The notes under the pieces are model-generated. The model searched no databases, was not told the DNA's origin, and was given only the letters and a program-made list of their open reading frames with translations. A stretch of DNA of 53,923 nt from JBMOLL01 sp049325415 (GTDB taxonomy: Bacteria; Bacteroidota; Bacteroidia; Bacteroidales; GCA-2748055): positions 1 through 53,923 of the forward strand of contig JBMOLL010000087.1 in the NCBI GenBank assembly GCA_049325415.1. The letters run 5' to 3'. Each line of letters begins with the position of its first letter. The first letter of the stretch is position 1. This document shows positions 41,376-49,460 of this stretch, in pieces. The position numbers and the translations under genes were made by a program.

Positions 41376-42044
41376 TCAGCGGTTGAGGAGTGTAAAGGGC
41401 CCTTTTTCGGGGGATGACAAAACGGCCTCCATTCCACCTTTTTTATAGCTGTAATACTCCGCATAAGTGTAATAGGTATTCACCTCATTCTGTATCAGCG
41501 GTCCCACATTCCCGGCAACGGCATATTCCCCGTTGAGTTCTGCTTTTTCCATCACCACAAAGAACGAACGGGTGTCCATGTTCCAGAAACTTACCTTCCC
41601 TTCGGGATTGGTTTTTGCCGTGAACAGCGGCAATATTCCTCCCGTTGCATCAGAATAACTGTCATATAAAGAAACAGAGGCAAGGGAGACCCCCACTCCG
41701 TCGTAGGTAAAAAAGTAGATCTCAAGTACCGTTGGCAAATTGATGAGTATACTCTTGCTGATTGTATTCGATCCAAACTTGTTTGTCGCCGTAAAAGAAA
41801 CGGTATAGTCGCCCGGTGTTTCAAAGATCATCACCGGACTTTCCTCTTCCGAAACCTCTCCGTTCCCGAAGTCCCAGTAAAATTCATCGGCTTTTTCCGC
41901 TTCGCTCATAAAAACGATTTCTTCACCGGCTTCAGGATTAAAAGAGGGTTCATAACTGAATTCAGCCAGGGGAGGATCGCTGCAGGAAAATGTACTCAGT
42001 AAAATGATGGTTCCCGTCAGGAACCGGATCTCAGGTGCTGACAT
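41376..42044 (-). CDS. PKD-domain lipoprotein
   Basis: The 222-residue product has lipoprotein signal STFSC (Cys21) and a single PKD domain (about 27-105) with the hallmark YWDFGNGEVSEEESPVMIFETPGDYTV. The C-terminal half is a second beta-rich domain (LEIYFFTYDGVGVSLASVSLYD) that resembles a carboxypeptidase-regulatory or Ig-like fold. PKD domains mediate surface protein or glycan contacts. It lies 27 bp from the convergent C39-like gene and 44 bp downstream of the ABC pair on the same strand, so co-transcription with the exporter is possible. Confidence 0.8.
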   Translation of the reverse strand: MSAPEIRFLTGTIILLSTFSCSDPPLAEFSYEPSFNPEAGEEIVFMSEAEKADEFYWDFGNGEVSEEESPVMIFETPGDYTVSFTATNKFGSNTISKSILINLPTVLEIYFFTYDGVGVSLASVSLYDSYSDATGGILPLFTAKTNPEGKVSFWNMDTRSFFVVMEKAELNGEYAVAGNVGPLIQNEVNTYYTYAEYYSYKKGGMEAVLSSPEKGPFTLLNR

Positions 42045-42088
42045 GTTGCAAAAGGTTGGGGGTTCTATTCAAAGATAATAAAATCCTC

Positions 42089-43852
42089 CTAACTCTCCAC
42101 CTTCCCCTGCATCAGCAATTCAAGGGCTTCGTCAAAAGATCCGGCCGCCAGGATCTTGCCTGAATTCACAAAAAAGATCTCGTCGGCATTTTCAATAGTA
42201 TTCAGGCGGTGAGCGATAATAACCCGGGTGGTGGACTCGGGAAGATCGCGCAGGATGGCCTCCAGTTGCTGTTCGGTAACGGTGTCGATATTGGCCGTTG
42301 CCTCATCAAGGATCAGCAGTTCGGGTTTCCGGATGATTGCCCGCATAAAGGCAATGATCTGCTTCTGTCCCAGGCTGATCCCGTCGCCCGAAATGCTGAC
42401 CGGCGTTTCCAGCCCCTGGTCGAACCGCCTCAGCAACTCCGTCAGATGCGCCTCCTCCAGGGCCTTTTCAAGCTCCTCGTTGGAAAGTCCGGAACATTGC
42501 GGATTCCCGTACAGGATATTTTCCCTCACGGTTCCGGAAAACAGGATGGGCTCCTGCAGGATGAAGCCGATCTTTGCGGCTCTTTCACAGGAAGTATATG
42601 ACCGGATATCGCGGCCGTCAAGCAGGATTTCACCTTTCGTGGCATCGTATAAGCGGGCAATCAGCGAGGCAGTCGTGGTCTTTCCACCTCCGGTGGGCCC
42701 GACAAAAGCATAGGTCTTTCCCCGCTGAAGCTCAAAACTTACCCGGTGAAGCACCTCCTTGCCGTTCGGGTAACTGAACGACACATTCCTGAATCGCATA
42801 TATCCGGCTTCGCCGTCAGGCTCCCTGTTTTCAATGACCTTCAGGTTGCTTTCAAAGGAAAGCAGGTAGGATATCCTGTCCCAGGCTGCCAGCGCCAGCT
42901 GGAAATTCGCCCACAGGGCGGCCATCTGCCGGAGAGGATTATAGAAATTATTCACGTAGGCAAGGAAACTGATCAGCAGACCCACCGTAAAATGTCCCTT
43001 GATGATCAGCCAGATCCCGAGGGAGAGAACGATCAGCTGACCGAGGTTTGCTGCAAAGGTATAGACCGGGGTCAGCAGGTTATTGGCAATCCCCGCCTGT
43101 ACCGACCTCTTATAATTCTCCCGGTTGGCCTCGCCGAACCGTCTGCGGAAATAATCGCGCCGGTTAAAGGCAATAACAACCCTGAAATTGGCCAGGCTCT
43201 CCTGGATCTCTGCGGAAAGACTGCCCAGGCTTTTCAGACTGGCTTCATTCTTCCTGCGGATCCAGGGCGAAAGGGTGCGGGTGAAAAGCAAAAGGAGCAG
43301 GGCCGGCGAAAGTGCAGCAAGGCCCAGGGGGAGATTTATAACCAGGAGCAGGATCCCGGCGCCGGTCATGGTGATCAGGCTCCCGATAAACTGCATCAGC
43401 GACTGGGAAAAGAACTGGTTCACCTTATCCGTGTCGTTGTTGATGCGGGATATCAGGTCGCCGGTTTTGTTCTGATTGAAAAAATCAAGAGGCAGATCCT
43501 GCAGCTTTCCGAACACCGAGTTCCTGAGGGAGAACAGCATGCGCTGACCGATACCCCCCATCATCCTCACCTGGGCATAATTGACGACAAAAGCCGTGAG
43601 ATACATGGCCAGCAGGATCCCGGCAAAGAGCAGGATCCCCTGATAATCTTTTGCCGTAACGTAATGGTCGATCGTATAACCCACCAGGTAGGGACCAAGC
43701 AGGTTGAGCGCTGCATTTACAAGGATGGCTGCAAAAGCCAGGATGATATTGCGCCGCTCCCCGCTGATGATTCCCACCAGCTTCCTGAGGGAGGCCATTA
43801 CCGGCTGCTTTTTTGCCTTTGCCGAAGGTTCCTGGTTCAGATTATAATTCAT
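42089..43852 (-). CDS. ABC exporter half-transporter with catalytic Walker B Glu
   Basis: The 587-residue protein has a six-helix membrane domain (about 30-330) and a nucleotide-binding domain with Walker A GPTGGGKT (385-392), Q-loop ILQEP, an altered signature SLGQK (493-497, in place of LSGGQ) and Walker B LILDE with the catalytic Glu (E517). It pairs with the upstream gene, whose stop it overlaps by 11 nt. The altered signature sits opposite the partner's degenerate Walker B, so both defects fall in the same ATP site, as in asymmetric heterodimeric exporters (TM287/288-type). The ATG at 43852 is preferred over an upstream in-frame ATG at 43936, which would lie far inside the partner gene. 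Substrate unknown; lipid or drug export is typical. Confidence 0.9.
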   Translation of the reverse strand: MNYNLNQEPSAKAKKQPVMASLRKLVGIISGERRNIILAFAAILVNAALNLLGPYLVGYTIDHYVTAKDYQGILLFAGILLAMYLTAFVVNYAQVRMMGGIGQRMLFSLRNSVFGKLQDLPLDFFNQNKTGDLISRINNDTDKVNQFFSQSLMQFIGSLITMTGAGILLLVINLPLGLAALSPALLLLLFTRTLSPWIRRKNEASLKSLGSLSAEIQESLANFRVVIAFNRRDYFRRRFGEANRENYKRSVQAGIANNLLTPVYTFAANLGQLIVLSLGIWLIIKGHFTVGLLISFLAYVNNFYNPLRQMAALWANFQLALAAWDRISYLLSFESNLKVIENREPDGEAGYMRFRNVSFSYPNGKEVLHRVSFELQRGKTYAFVGPTGGGKTTTASLIARLYDATKGEILLDGRDIRSYTSCERAAKIGFILQEPILFSGTVRENILYGNPQCSGLSNEELEKALEEAHLTELLRRFDQGLETPVSISGDGISLGQKQIIAFMRAIIRKPELLILDEATANIDTVTEQQLEAILRDLPESTTRVIIAHRLNTIENADEIFFVNSGKILAAGSFDEALELLMQGKVES

Positions 43853-45590
43853 AGTGTTGCGTGCTTCGTTGAGAACTATAGATCTGAACATATTCGGGAG
43901 AACTCTCCTTGAGCTCCTTATGCTTTCCCGACGCAATAACCTCCCCTTCCATCAGGAGGATGATCTGGTCGAAATTACGAACCGGCGCTATTTTCTGGGT
44001 CACCGAGATGAGGGTCAGCTCCGGGTAATTCGCCTGGATATTGCACAGGATACGGTTTTCCGTCTTCCGGTCGACCCGTGAGGTGAAATCGTCGAGAAGT
44101 AGGATCACGGGATTCAGTGCCAGTGCCCTGGCCAGCATAATCCGTTGTTTTTGCCCGCCCGACAGGCTGGTGCCACGCTCCGAGACAATGGTGTCAAGCT
44201 TTTCTGGAAGCGTTTCGATGAATTCGGCCAGCTCGGCTGTTGCAATCGCCTTGCGAAGATCGTCCTCCGTCACCGCATCGTTAAAGGCAATGTTGTCCCG
44301 CAGGCTCAGGTTGAAAAGAACACTGTCCTGGAAGACAAAACCCACCTGCTTATAAAGCACTTCCCGGGCATATTTTTCAAGGGGGATGCCGTCGAGCTCA
44401 ATGCTTCCCGATTCAGGAGGGATAAGGTTGGATAAAAGATAAAGCAGCTGGCTCTTCCCGGCAGCCGTCGGACCGATAATGGCCGTCTTGCTTCCCGCTT
44501 CAATCGAAAAACTGAGGTTTTTCAGGATGGGCTTCTCCCCGTATTTCAGGTTTACATTCTTCACTTCCAGGTTCCCGCATATCGCCGATCGCTCCGTCCC
44601 ACGATCTTCTGGCAAAGGATCCTCCAGTACCTGCCGGATCCTCCCGTACGACGCCTGGGCCGAGGCAATGATGTTGCTCATGAAACCGATCATCATCACC
44701 GGGAAGATCAGCATGATCAGATAGCTGTTGAACGCGGCAAAATTACCCAGGCTGAGCGTTCCGAGTACCACAAAATGCCCGCCAAGCGCCAGGATAACCA
44801 CCACAGCCAGGTTGGAAACAAACATGATGGTCGGGACCAGGACGGAAAAAAGTTTAACGATCGACAGACCCAGGTCACGCGACTCGACGTTCCGCTCAAG
44901 GAACTTCTGACTCTCCGGAAGCTGTGAATTCAGCACCCGGATAAGGGCAGAGCCGAGGATGCTCTCGTTGATCACCTTGTTAAGGGCATCGATCACTTCC
45001 CTGCTTTTTTTGAAGAGGACTCTCACCTTCCGCAGGACCAGGAAAAAAGTCACAGCAATCACCGGGACGATCAGCAAAACGGTCAGCGCCAGCCTGGCGT
45101 TGATGGAGATCAGCAGTGCCGCAGCCCCGAAAATAATGAACAGGGAGGAGATGATGTTTACAAAGGCCTGGGATACAAAAAGCTTGACCGAGTCCATGTC
45201 GGAGGTCAGATTCGTAAGGAATTTCGCGGGATTGGAACGCAGAATGTAGGTATAGGACTGACGGGAGATCTTATCCGAAACCTTTTCCCTCAGGTCACGG
45301 GCCACCCGCTCTGCCGTAAGCGTCTGTACGATACCCTGGAACAGGGTGAAGACAAAAATACCCGTGGCCGCCAGAAGGAACTCGGTGATGACCACGGAGC
45401 TTTTGAAATCCCCTGCACTGAAGGAATCAATGGAGCGGGCGATGATCTTCGGAATCAGCAGGTTGATACTGCTTCCGGCAAGTGCCATTATCGTCAGGAT
45501 CACAACAATGCCCCGGTAAGGACCAAGTATGCTGAATAATCCTCCTTTATTCCCTTTAACCTTCGGCGGCTTTGTTTTATTCTGACTCAT
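43842..45590 (-). CDS. ABC exporter half-transporter with degenerate Walker B
   Basis: This 582-residue partner has a six-helix membrane domain (about 28-320), Walker A GPTAAGKS (373-380), Q-loop FVFQD, a canonical LSGGQ (476-480) and a Walker B reading LLLDD, with Asp501 where the catalytic Glu should be. With the adjacent gene it forms a heterodimer containing one competent and one impaired ATP site. The N terminus is cytoplasmic, Lys-rich and has no C39 peptidase. A palindrome and direct repeat upstream (45617-45645) may control the pair. Confidence 0.9.
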   Translation of the reverse strand: MSQNKTKPPKVKGNKGGLFSILGPYRGIVVILTIMALAGSSINLLIPKIIARSIDSFSAGDFKSSVVITEFLLAATGIFVFTLFQGIVQTLTAERVARDLREKVSDKISRQSYTYILRSNPAKFLTNLTSDMDSVKLFVSQAFVNIISSLFIIFGAAALLISINARLALTVLLIVPVIAVTFFLVLRKVRVLFKKSREVIDALNKVINESILGSALIRVLNSQLPESQKFLERNVESRDLGLSIVKLFSVLVPTIMFVSNLAVVVILALGGHFVVLGTLSLGNFAAFNSYLIMLIFPVMMIGFMSNIIASAQASYGRIRQVLEDPLPEDRGTERSAICGNLEVKNVNLKYGEKPILKNLSFSIEAGSKTAIIGPTAAGKSQLLYLLSNLIPPESGSIELDGIPLEKYAREVLYKQVGFVFQDSVLFNLSLRDNIAFNDAVTEDDLRKAIATAELAEFIETLPEKLDTIVSERGTSLSGGQKQRIMLARALALNPVILLLDDFTSRVDRKTENRILCNIQANYPELTLISVTQKIAPVRNFDQIILLMEGEVIASGKHKELKESSPEYVQIYSSQRSTQHYEL

Positions 45591-45605
45591 CCGTGTTCAA
45601 AAACG

Positions 45606-45645
45606 CCGCAAGTTACCCTGTTTAAACAGATTTTATCCTGTTTAA
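45606..45645 (-). promoter_or_regulatory. Operator-like palindrome ahead of the ABC pair
   Basis: CTGTTTAAACAG (45618-45629) is a perfect 12-bp palindrome, and the 9-mer CCTGTTTAA occurs at 45617-45625 and 45637-45645, 20 bp apart. On the minus strand a -7-like TAACTTGC (45606-45613) follows at once, so a bound protein would cover the -33 region. A repressor of the exporter is plausible. Confidence 0.4.
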
Positions 45646-45701
45646 GCCTTATTCTGTCCCAATATTTATAAAAATTAACATTGGATATGCACTGGTTACG
45701 G

Positions 45702-45747
45702 CGGCTTTTTTGCCGTGCACCCGGCCGGCCGGCCCGGTCCGGGTGCA
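45702..45747 (-). terminator. Strong hairpin terminator after the TonB-like gene
   Basis: TGCACCCGG (45716-45724) pairs perfectly with CCGGGTGCA (45739-45747). Next to it CGGC/GCCG (45702-45715) encloses a six-T/A loop. On the minus strand this follows the stop of the outer-membrane gene by about 17 bp. The 9-bp GC-rich stem is the strongest in the window. Confidence 0.6.
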
Positions 45748-45763
45748 GGGCAGAGAGGAAGAG

Positions 45764-48520
45764 CTACCTGATCCGCAGATCAAAACCTTCCCCGCCGGCA
45801 TTGTTTTTATTGAGCCGGTAGGTAAACTTCAGCAGGACAAAGCGCCCGAGCATCGATCGCCTGGTCTCCTGAAGAAAATTCTGGTCGCTGTAACGCTCCA
45901 CCCCGGTTTCCCGGTTCAGCAGGTCGTGGGCCGACAGGCTGAGTGTGGCCCTTTTGTTCTGCAGGAAGTGGAAATTCGCCTCTGCATTCAGCAGCGGAAC
46001 GAATACGGCTTCATTAAAACTCTGCCGGTTGTAATTGAGCACATCGGCTGAAAAAGTAAAGTCCCAGGTCTTGTTCGGCGTCCACGACAGGTCGCTGAAC
46101 CAGTTCAGGTCGAAATAACGGTCGCCGAGATCCTCTCTCACAGAGAACCAGGTATCCGTCAGGCGGAAACCGATCCCGGACACCAGGTCCCACTTTTGCT
46201 TTTTCCGGTTTTCGAAGCTCAGGGAAAGATCGTGGCCCAGGCTGCTGTACTTGTTGTCTGTGCCGTTCACCGGGGCAAGGCTCCCCTGGTACAGTTCCTG
46301 AAGTGACAGATTCATCTTGACCCCCAGCTTCCTGAGCGGCCTGGAAAAATTGAAGTTGGCCCTGAGATTGTATCCATAATCGACGTTGACCGGAACCAGG
46401 GTCTGGACCAGCAGGTCGCTCACCGATCTCGACCAGTTAATCTTGTTTCGGGTGTAATCTGCCGAAAGAGACAGAAAAAAACTGGTCATGGAAAACTGGT
46501 CGAAGATGAGCAGGTTGGCAAAGGCCTGGTGACTTTTTTCCGGCTCCAGGTCGGGGTTGCCACGCAGGATATACAGGGGATTCAGACTATTGCTGACCGG
46601 GTATAACTGGCCGGGTGCCGGTTCGTTGACCGAAGAGGCATAGTACAGCGAGAGCCGCCGGCCCGTGCTGAAGTCATATTCAAAATCGGCAGCGGGAAGA
46701 AGACTCCTGATCCGGTGCTCATCGGAGCGGTCTTCATTAATCCCGGTATAGTATTTCCCGGCCTGGTATTCCAGCTGTATGTGAAATTTGCTTTTGTCAC
46801 CGTTGAGCCGATAACCAAGTCCGGGAACCAGCGAAGCCGACTTTTTCCAGGCCTGCGGGCTCAGGGAATCAATCTTAACCTCCCCTCCTTCAAACAGACC
46901 CTGCGACCGGGCCAGTTCCTGGGTGCTCCCGGAGATCCGGAATGAGGGTTCCAGGAAACTTCGCTTTCCGGTTTTCTGAACGAGGGTCAGTCTGGAGGAG
47001 TACTGCAGGTCGCCCGTGCGGTCGTCGCGGTAAAGCCGGTCAAGCACATCCGTCAGGGGTTCGTAGAAAAGCGACCGGTTGGTGATGCCGTCATAACTTC
47101 GCAGATCCGTCCAGGAAGTCCGGCCGCTCAGTTTTAATACGGTCCTGCCCCGGGCCAGCATCCGGGTGAAAGAACCTTCTCCGGAAAATCCGTTCTGCGC
47201 GGATTGATTCAGCGAGACAGCTTCCAGGAGGCTCACGGGAATAGCCTCTGCTTCGGAGCTGCTGCTGCTGTTTCCCCGGTTGTTCCCCCGGTTCAGGTTT
47301 GCCCTGAGCGACAGGGAAAAGCGGGTGAGCGAGTCGATCCGCCGCTCCATGCCGAAGTTGAATATATGCATGGTGTCGGAACGCGTTTCCTCATTGGTGC
47401 TGTTTTGCTCGAACCCGGTTCCGGCGGTATAATTCCGGCTGTAACTCTCTTCGGTGAGCTTTCTACCCGTACCTGAAAACAGGTAACTGAGAGAGGTCCT
47501 GTTGAATTTATCGCTGGCATAGGAGAAATTCACACCTCCGGCTCCCGCCGTATTTAGGCCGTACACCGGCTGACCGAAATTCACCGGCAGGCTGTTGTCG
47601 AGGGAGATCCTCATCGACATCGATCCGGAATGTACCCCTCCGATGGAAGTTCCGTTGAAATTCATGTAATCGCCGAAGGAGAACCCGGGATTGCTGGTAT
47701 TATTGACCATCCCGATGAGGGCCGTGTTGATCCTGTCGGTCCGGTAAAACACCCTCGCGGCTCCTTCGTAAACCGACGGAACACCTCCTCCGCCCGACAG
47801 GGAGCCGAAAAGCAGGTTTTTCATATCCTCCTCCAGCACGATGTTCAGGGCTTTCTGCCGCGAACCGTCGTCGATGCCGGTGAACTCTGCTTCTTCGGAT
47901 TTTTTGTCAAACATCTGAACCTTATCCACCGCATCCGCAGGCAGGTTTTTCGTGGCCATCTTCGGATCGCTGCCGAAGAATTCCTTTCCGTCGACATACA
48001 CCTGGTTCACATCCTCCCCCATGGCTTTCACATTTCCGGCACGGTCGACTTCTATCCCCGGGAGTTTCCGGAGCAGGTCCTCCACCATTGCTCCTTCCTG
48101 TAACCTGTAGGCGGCACGCTTGTATTCAACGGTGTCGCCCTTGATCATGAGCGGAACCGCCTCCCCGACGATCTCCACCTCTCCCAGGTCGACCTTCAGC
48201 TCCTCGGGGACCAGGATCAGCCGGCTGCCGGCAGCACCGGGCATGCTGAGATCGCGGTACAAAGGTTTATAGCCTACAAATGCCACCTGTAAAAGATAAC
48301 GGCCGTCCTTCACATTCCTGATCTCGAAGCCGCCATCGTCACCGGTGATGCCGTAATACACCAGGGTGGAGTCGGCCGGGTCGAGCAGCACCGCCGTGGC
48401 ATAGGGCAGTGCTTCTCCTTTCCTGTTCAGTACCGTACCCGAAAGGCTCCTGTCCTGACCCTGCAGCAGGGCCGGGATGACCAACAGGAATACCAGCAGG
48501 GCCGGAATCGTCCTTTTCAT
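45764..48520 (-). CDS. TonB-dependent-receptor-like outer-membrane protein (OMP_b-brl_3 type)
   Basis: The 918-residue protein starts at ATG 48520 with signal LLQGQ. A carboxypeptidase-regulatory-like domain (about 25-105, LSGTVLNRKGEALPYATAVLL) is followed by a plug-like region (LRKLPGIEVDRAGNVKAMGEDVNQVYVDGKEFF) and a long barrel that ends FTYRLNKNNAGGEGFDLRIR. The plug pattern (LPGIEVD, VNQVYVDGK) is that of the Bacteroidota outer-membrane protein group that pairs with GLPGLI proteins, not of SusC. It is 41 bp downstream of the GLPGLI gene in a likely two-gene operon under the adjacent two-component system. Substrate unknown; peptide- or metal-linked roles have been suggested for relatives. 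Confidence 0.85.
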   Translation of the reverse strand: MKRTIPALLVFLLVIPALLQGQDRSLSGTVLNRKGEALPYATAVLLDPADSTLVYYGITGDDGGFEIRNVKDGRYLLQVAFVGYKPLYRDLSMPGAAGSRLILVPEELKVDLGEVEIVGEAVPLMIKGDTVEYKRAAYRLQEGAMVEDLLRKLPGIEVDRAGNVKAMGEDVNQVYVDGKEFFGSDPKMATKNLPADAVDKVQMFDKKSEEAEFTGIDDGSRQKALNIVLEEDMKNLLFGSLSGGGGVPSVYEGAARVFYRTDRINTALIGMVNNTSNPGFSFGDYMNFNGTSIGGVHSGSMSMRISLDNSLPVNFGQPVYGLNTAGAGGVNFSYASDKFNRTSLSYLFSGTGRKLTEESYSRNYTAGTGFEQNSTNEETRSDTMHIFNFGMERRIDSLTRFSLSLRANLNRGNNRGNSSSSSEAEAIPVSLLEAVSLNQSAQNGFSGEGSFTRMLARGRTVLKLSGRTSWTDLRSYDGITNRSLFYEPLTDVLDRLYRDDRTGDLQYSSRLTLVQKTGKRSFLEPSFRISGSTQELARSQGLFEGGEVKIDSLSPQAWKKSASLVPGLGYRLNGDKSKFHIQLEYQAGKYYTGINEDRSDEHRIRSLLPAADFEYDFSTGRRLSLYYASSVNEPAPGQLYPVSNSLNPLYILRGNPDLEPEKSHQAFANLLIFDQFSMTSFFLSLSADYTRNKINWSRSVSDLLVQTLVPVNVDYGYNLRANFNFSRPLRKLGVKMNLSLQELYQGSLAPVNGTDNKYSSLGHDLSLSFENRKKQKWDLVSGIGFRLTDTWFSVREDLGDRYFDLNWFSDLSWTPNKTWDFTFSADVLNYNRQSFNEAVFVPLLNAEANFHFLQNKRATLSLSAHDLLNRETGVERYSDQNFLQETRRSMLGRFVLLKFTYRLNKNNAGGEGFDLRIR

Positions 48521-48561
48521 GTATGTCGTCATGGAATAAACTTATTGCTGGTTTACACCGA

Positions 48562-49317
48562 TTATTGTTTGATCTGGATGGTCATCATGTGGCTGCCCCC
48601 GCCTCCGGAAGCTCCCATCTCCTTCATCTTTTCATCGACCATCGCACGGAATTCCTCCTTCGTTAGCGCCTTGCCCTTTTTCGGTTTCTGAAGGTCAGCT
48701 GCGGATATGTCCCTGAATTCGACTTTCTCTGCCCGGATTATCCGCTGACCGTGATCGGCATCCACCAGGAGGATCATCCCCGGTAAACCACCAAATCCAC
48801 CCGGACCGGCAGAAACCGGTATGGCAGGAGTGAACCAGGCGCTGATCTGTACCGAGTCTTCTTCCGTGGTCGCTTCCTGACAGGGGAAGCCCAGGATCTC
48901 CTGCTGATTGCCCGTGAGTTTCCAGGAGCGCTCATTCACCTTCCCGTCGATAAGGAACATCCGGGTCATGAATTCTTTCTGTTCCACAGTGGTTCCTTTG
49001 GTCAGATCGGTAAAAAGGATGTTATCCGGCTCATTGACCACGATCCTTACCGACTGGTCCTCTCCGGCTACCATGTCAGATACGGACTCTTCCTTCTCGT
49101 GTTTCCTGTAAAGTGCTGCTTCTTCATTGAAAAGCAACTCCTTTTCCGACTTGATTTCATTGGGCAGGGCATAACTGAATTGGCTGGCATCGCCTTCAAT
49201 CTTTAATTCCAGTTTGGAAACCTCGGTGAAACAAATGATCCCTCTCATGGTTTTCTGCTGCGAAAACAGCACAGTGAGCGAACCCAGACCGAGTACTACC
49301 AACATTAATTTTTTCAT
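48562..49317 (-). CDS. GLPGLI-family exported protein
   Basis: The ATG at 49317 begins a 251-residue protein with a short signal (LTVLFSQQ). The naming motif appears as GFGGLPGMIL, embedded in AGPGGFGGLPGMILLVD, preceded by the family's WFTPAIPVSAGP. Upstream residues (SWKLTGNQQEILGFPCQEAT) also match the family. The C terminus is Gly/Met-rich (GASGGGGSHMMT). GLPGLI proteins are usually encoded beside this kind of outer-membrane protein; their biochemical role is not settled. The open frame extends to 49446, but that would cross the operator-like repeats and has no signal. Confidence 0.88.
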   Translation of the reverse strand: MKKLMLVVLGLGSLTVLFSQQKTMRGIICFTEVSKLELKIEGDASQFSYALPNEIKSEKELLFNEEAALYRKHEKEESVSDMVAGEDQSVRIVVNEPDNILFTDLTKGTTVEQKEFMTRMFLIDGKVNERSWKLTGNQQEILGFPCQEATTEEDSVQISAWFTPAIPVSAGPGGFGGLPGMILLVDADHGQRIIRAEKVEFRDISAADLQKPKKGKALTKEEFRAMVDEKMKEMGASGGGGSHMMTIQIKQ

Positions 49318-49381
49318 GTCGTTATTTTTTAATGAGTATTCGTTAAGCTTCCGTAAATGTAGGCAGCTGTCCCGGCGACGC

Positions 49382-49419
49382 AGGTTAACGTTCCGGGATT
49401 TAAGGTTAATTAAGGTTAA
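49382..49419. promoter_or_regulatory. Phased AGGTTAA repeats, candidate response-regulator site
   Basis: TTAAGGTTAA is repeated in exact tandem at 49400-49409 and 49410-49419, and a third AGGTTAA lies at 49382-49388. Start-to-start steps are 21 and 10 bp, so all copies face the same side of the helix. The site is in the 143-bp gap between the GLPGLI gene and the divergent kinase gene, just where an OmpR-family dimer array would bind to control both. Confidence 0.55.
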
Positions 49420-49424
49420 CCGGC

Positions 49425-49460
49425 TTTCCGTTGTGACGCTTCTCACCTATATTTGTGGAT
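49425..49460 (+). promoter_or_regulatory. Promoter of the histidine kinase, possibly leaderless
   Basis: TATATTTG at 49448-49455 matches TAnnTTTG fully. TTTC at 49425-49428 serves as a -33 element 19 nt upstream. The expected transcript start falls at or within a base or two of the kinase ATG (49461), so the mRNA may have almost no 5' leader. Confidence 0.45.

Noticed and set aside
42746..43912. 388-codon frame antisense to the ABC gene
   Set aside because: Rich in Gln, Gly and Pro with no fold pattern; mirrors the ABC coding sequence.
40284..45590. C39-like peptidase plus ABC pair as a bacteriocin export system
   Set aside because: The peptidase is a lipoprotein on the outside, is on the opposite strand, and no small double-glycine precursor gene is seen.
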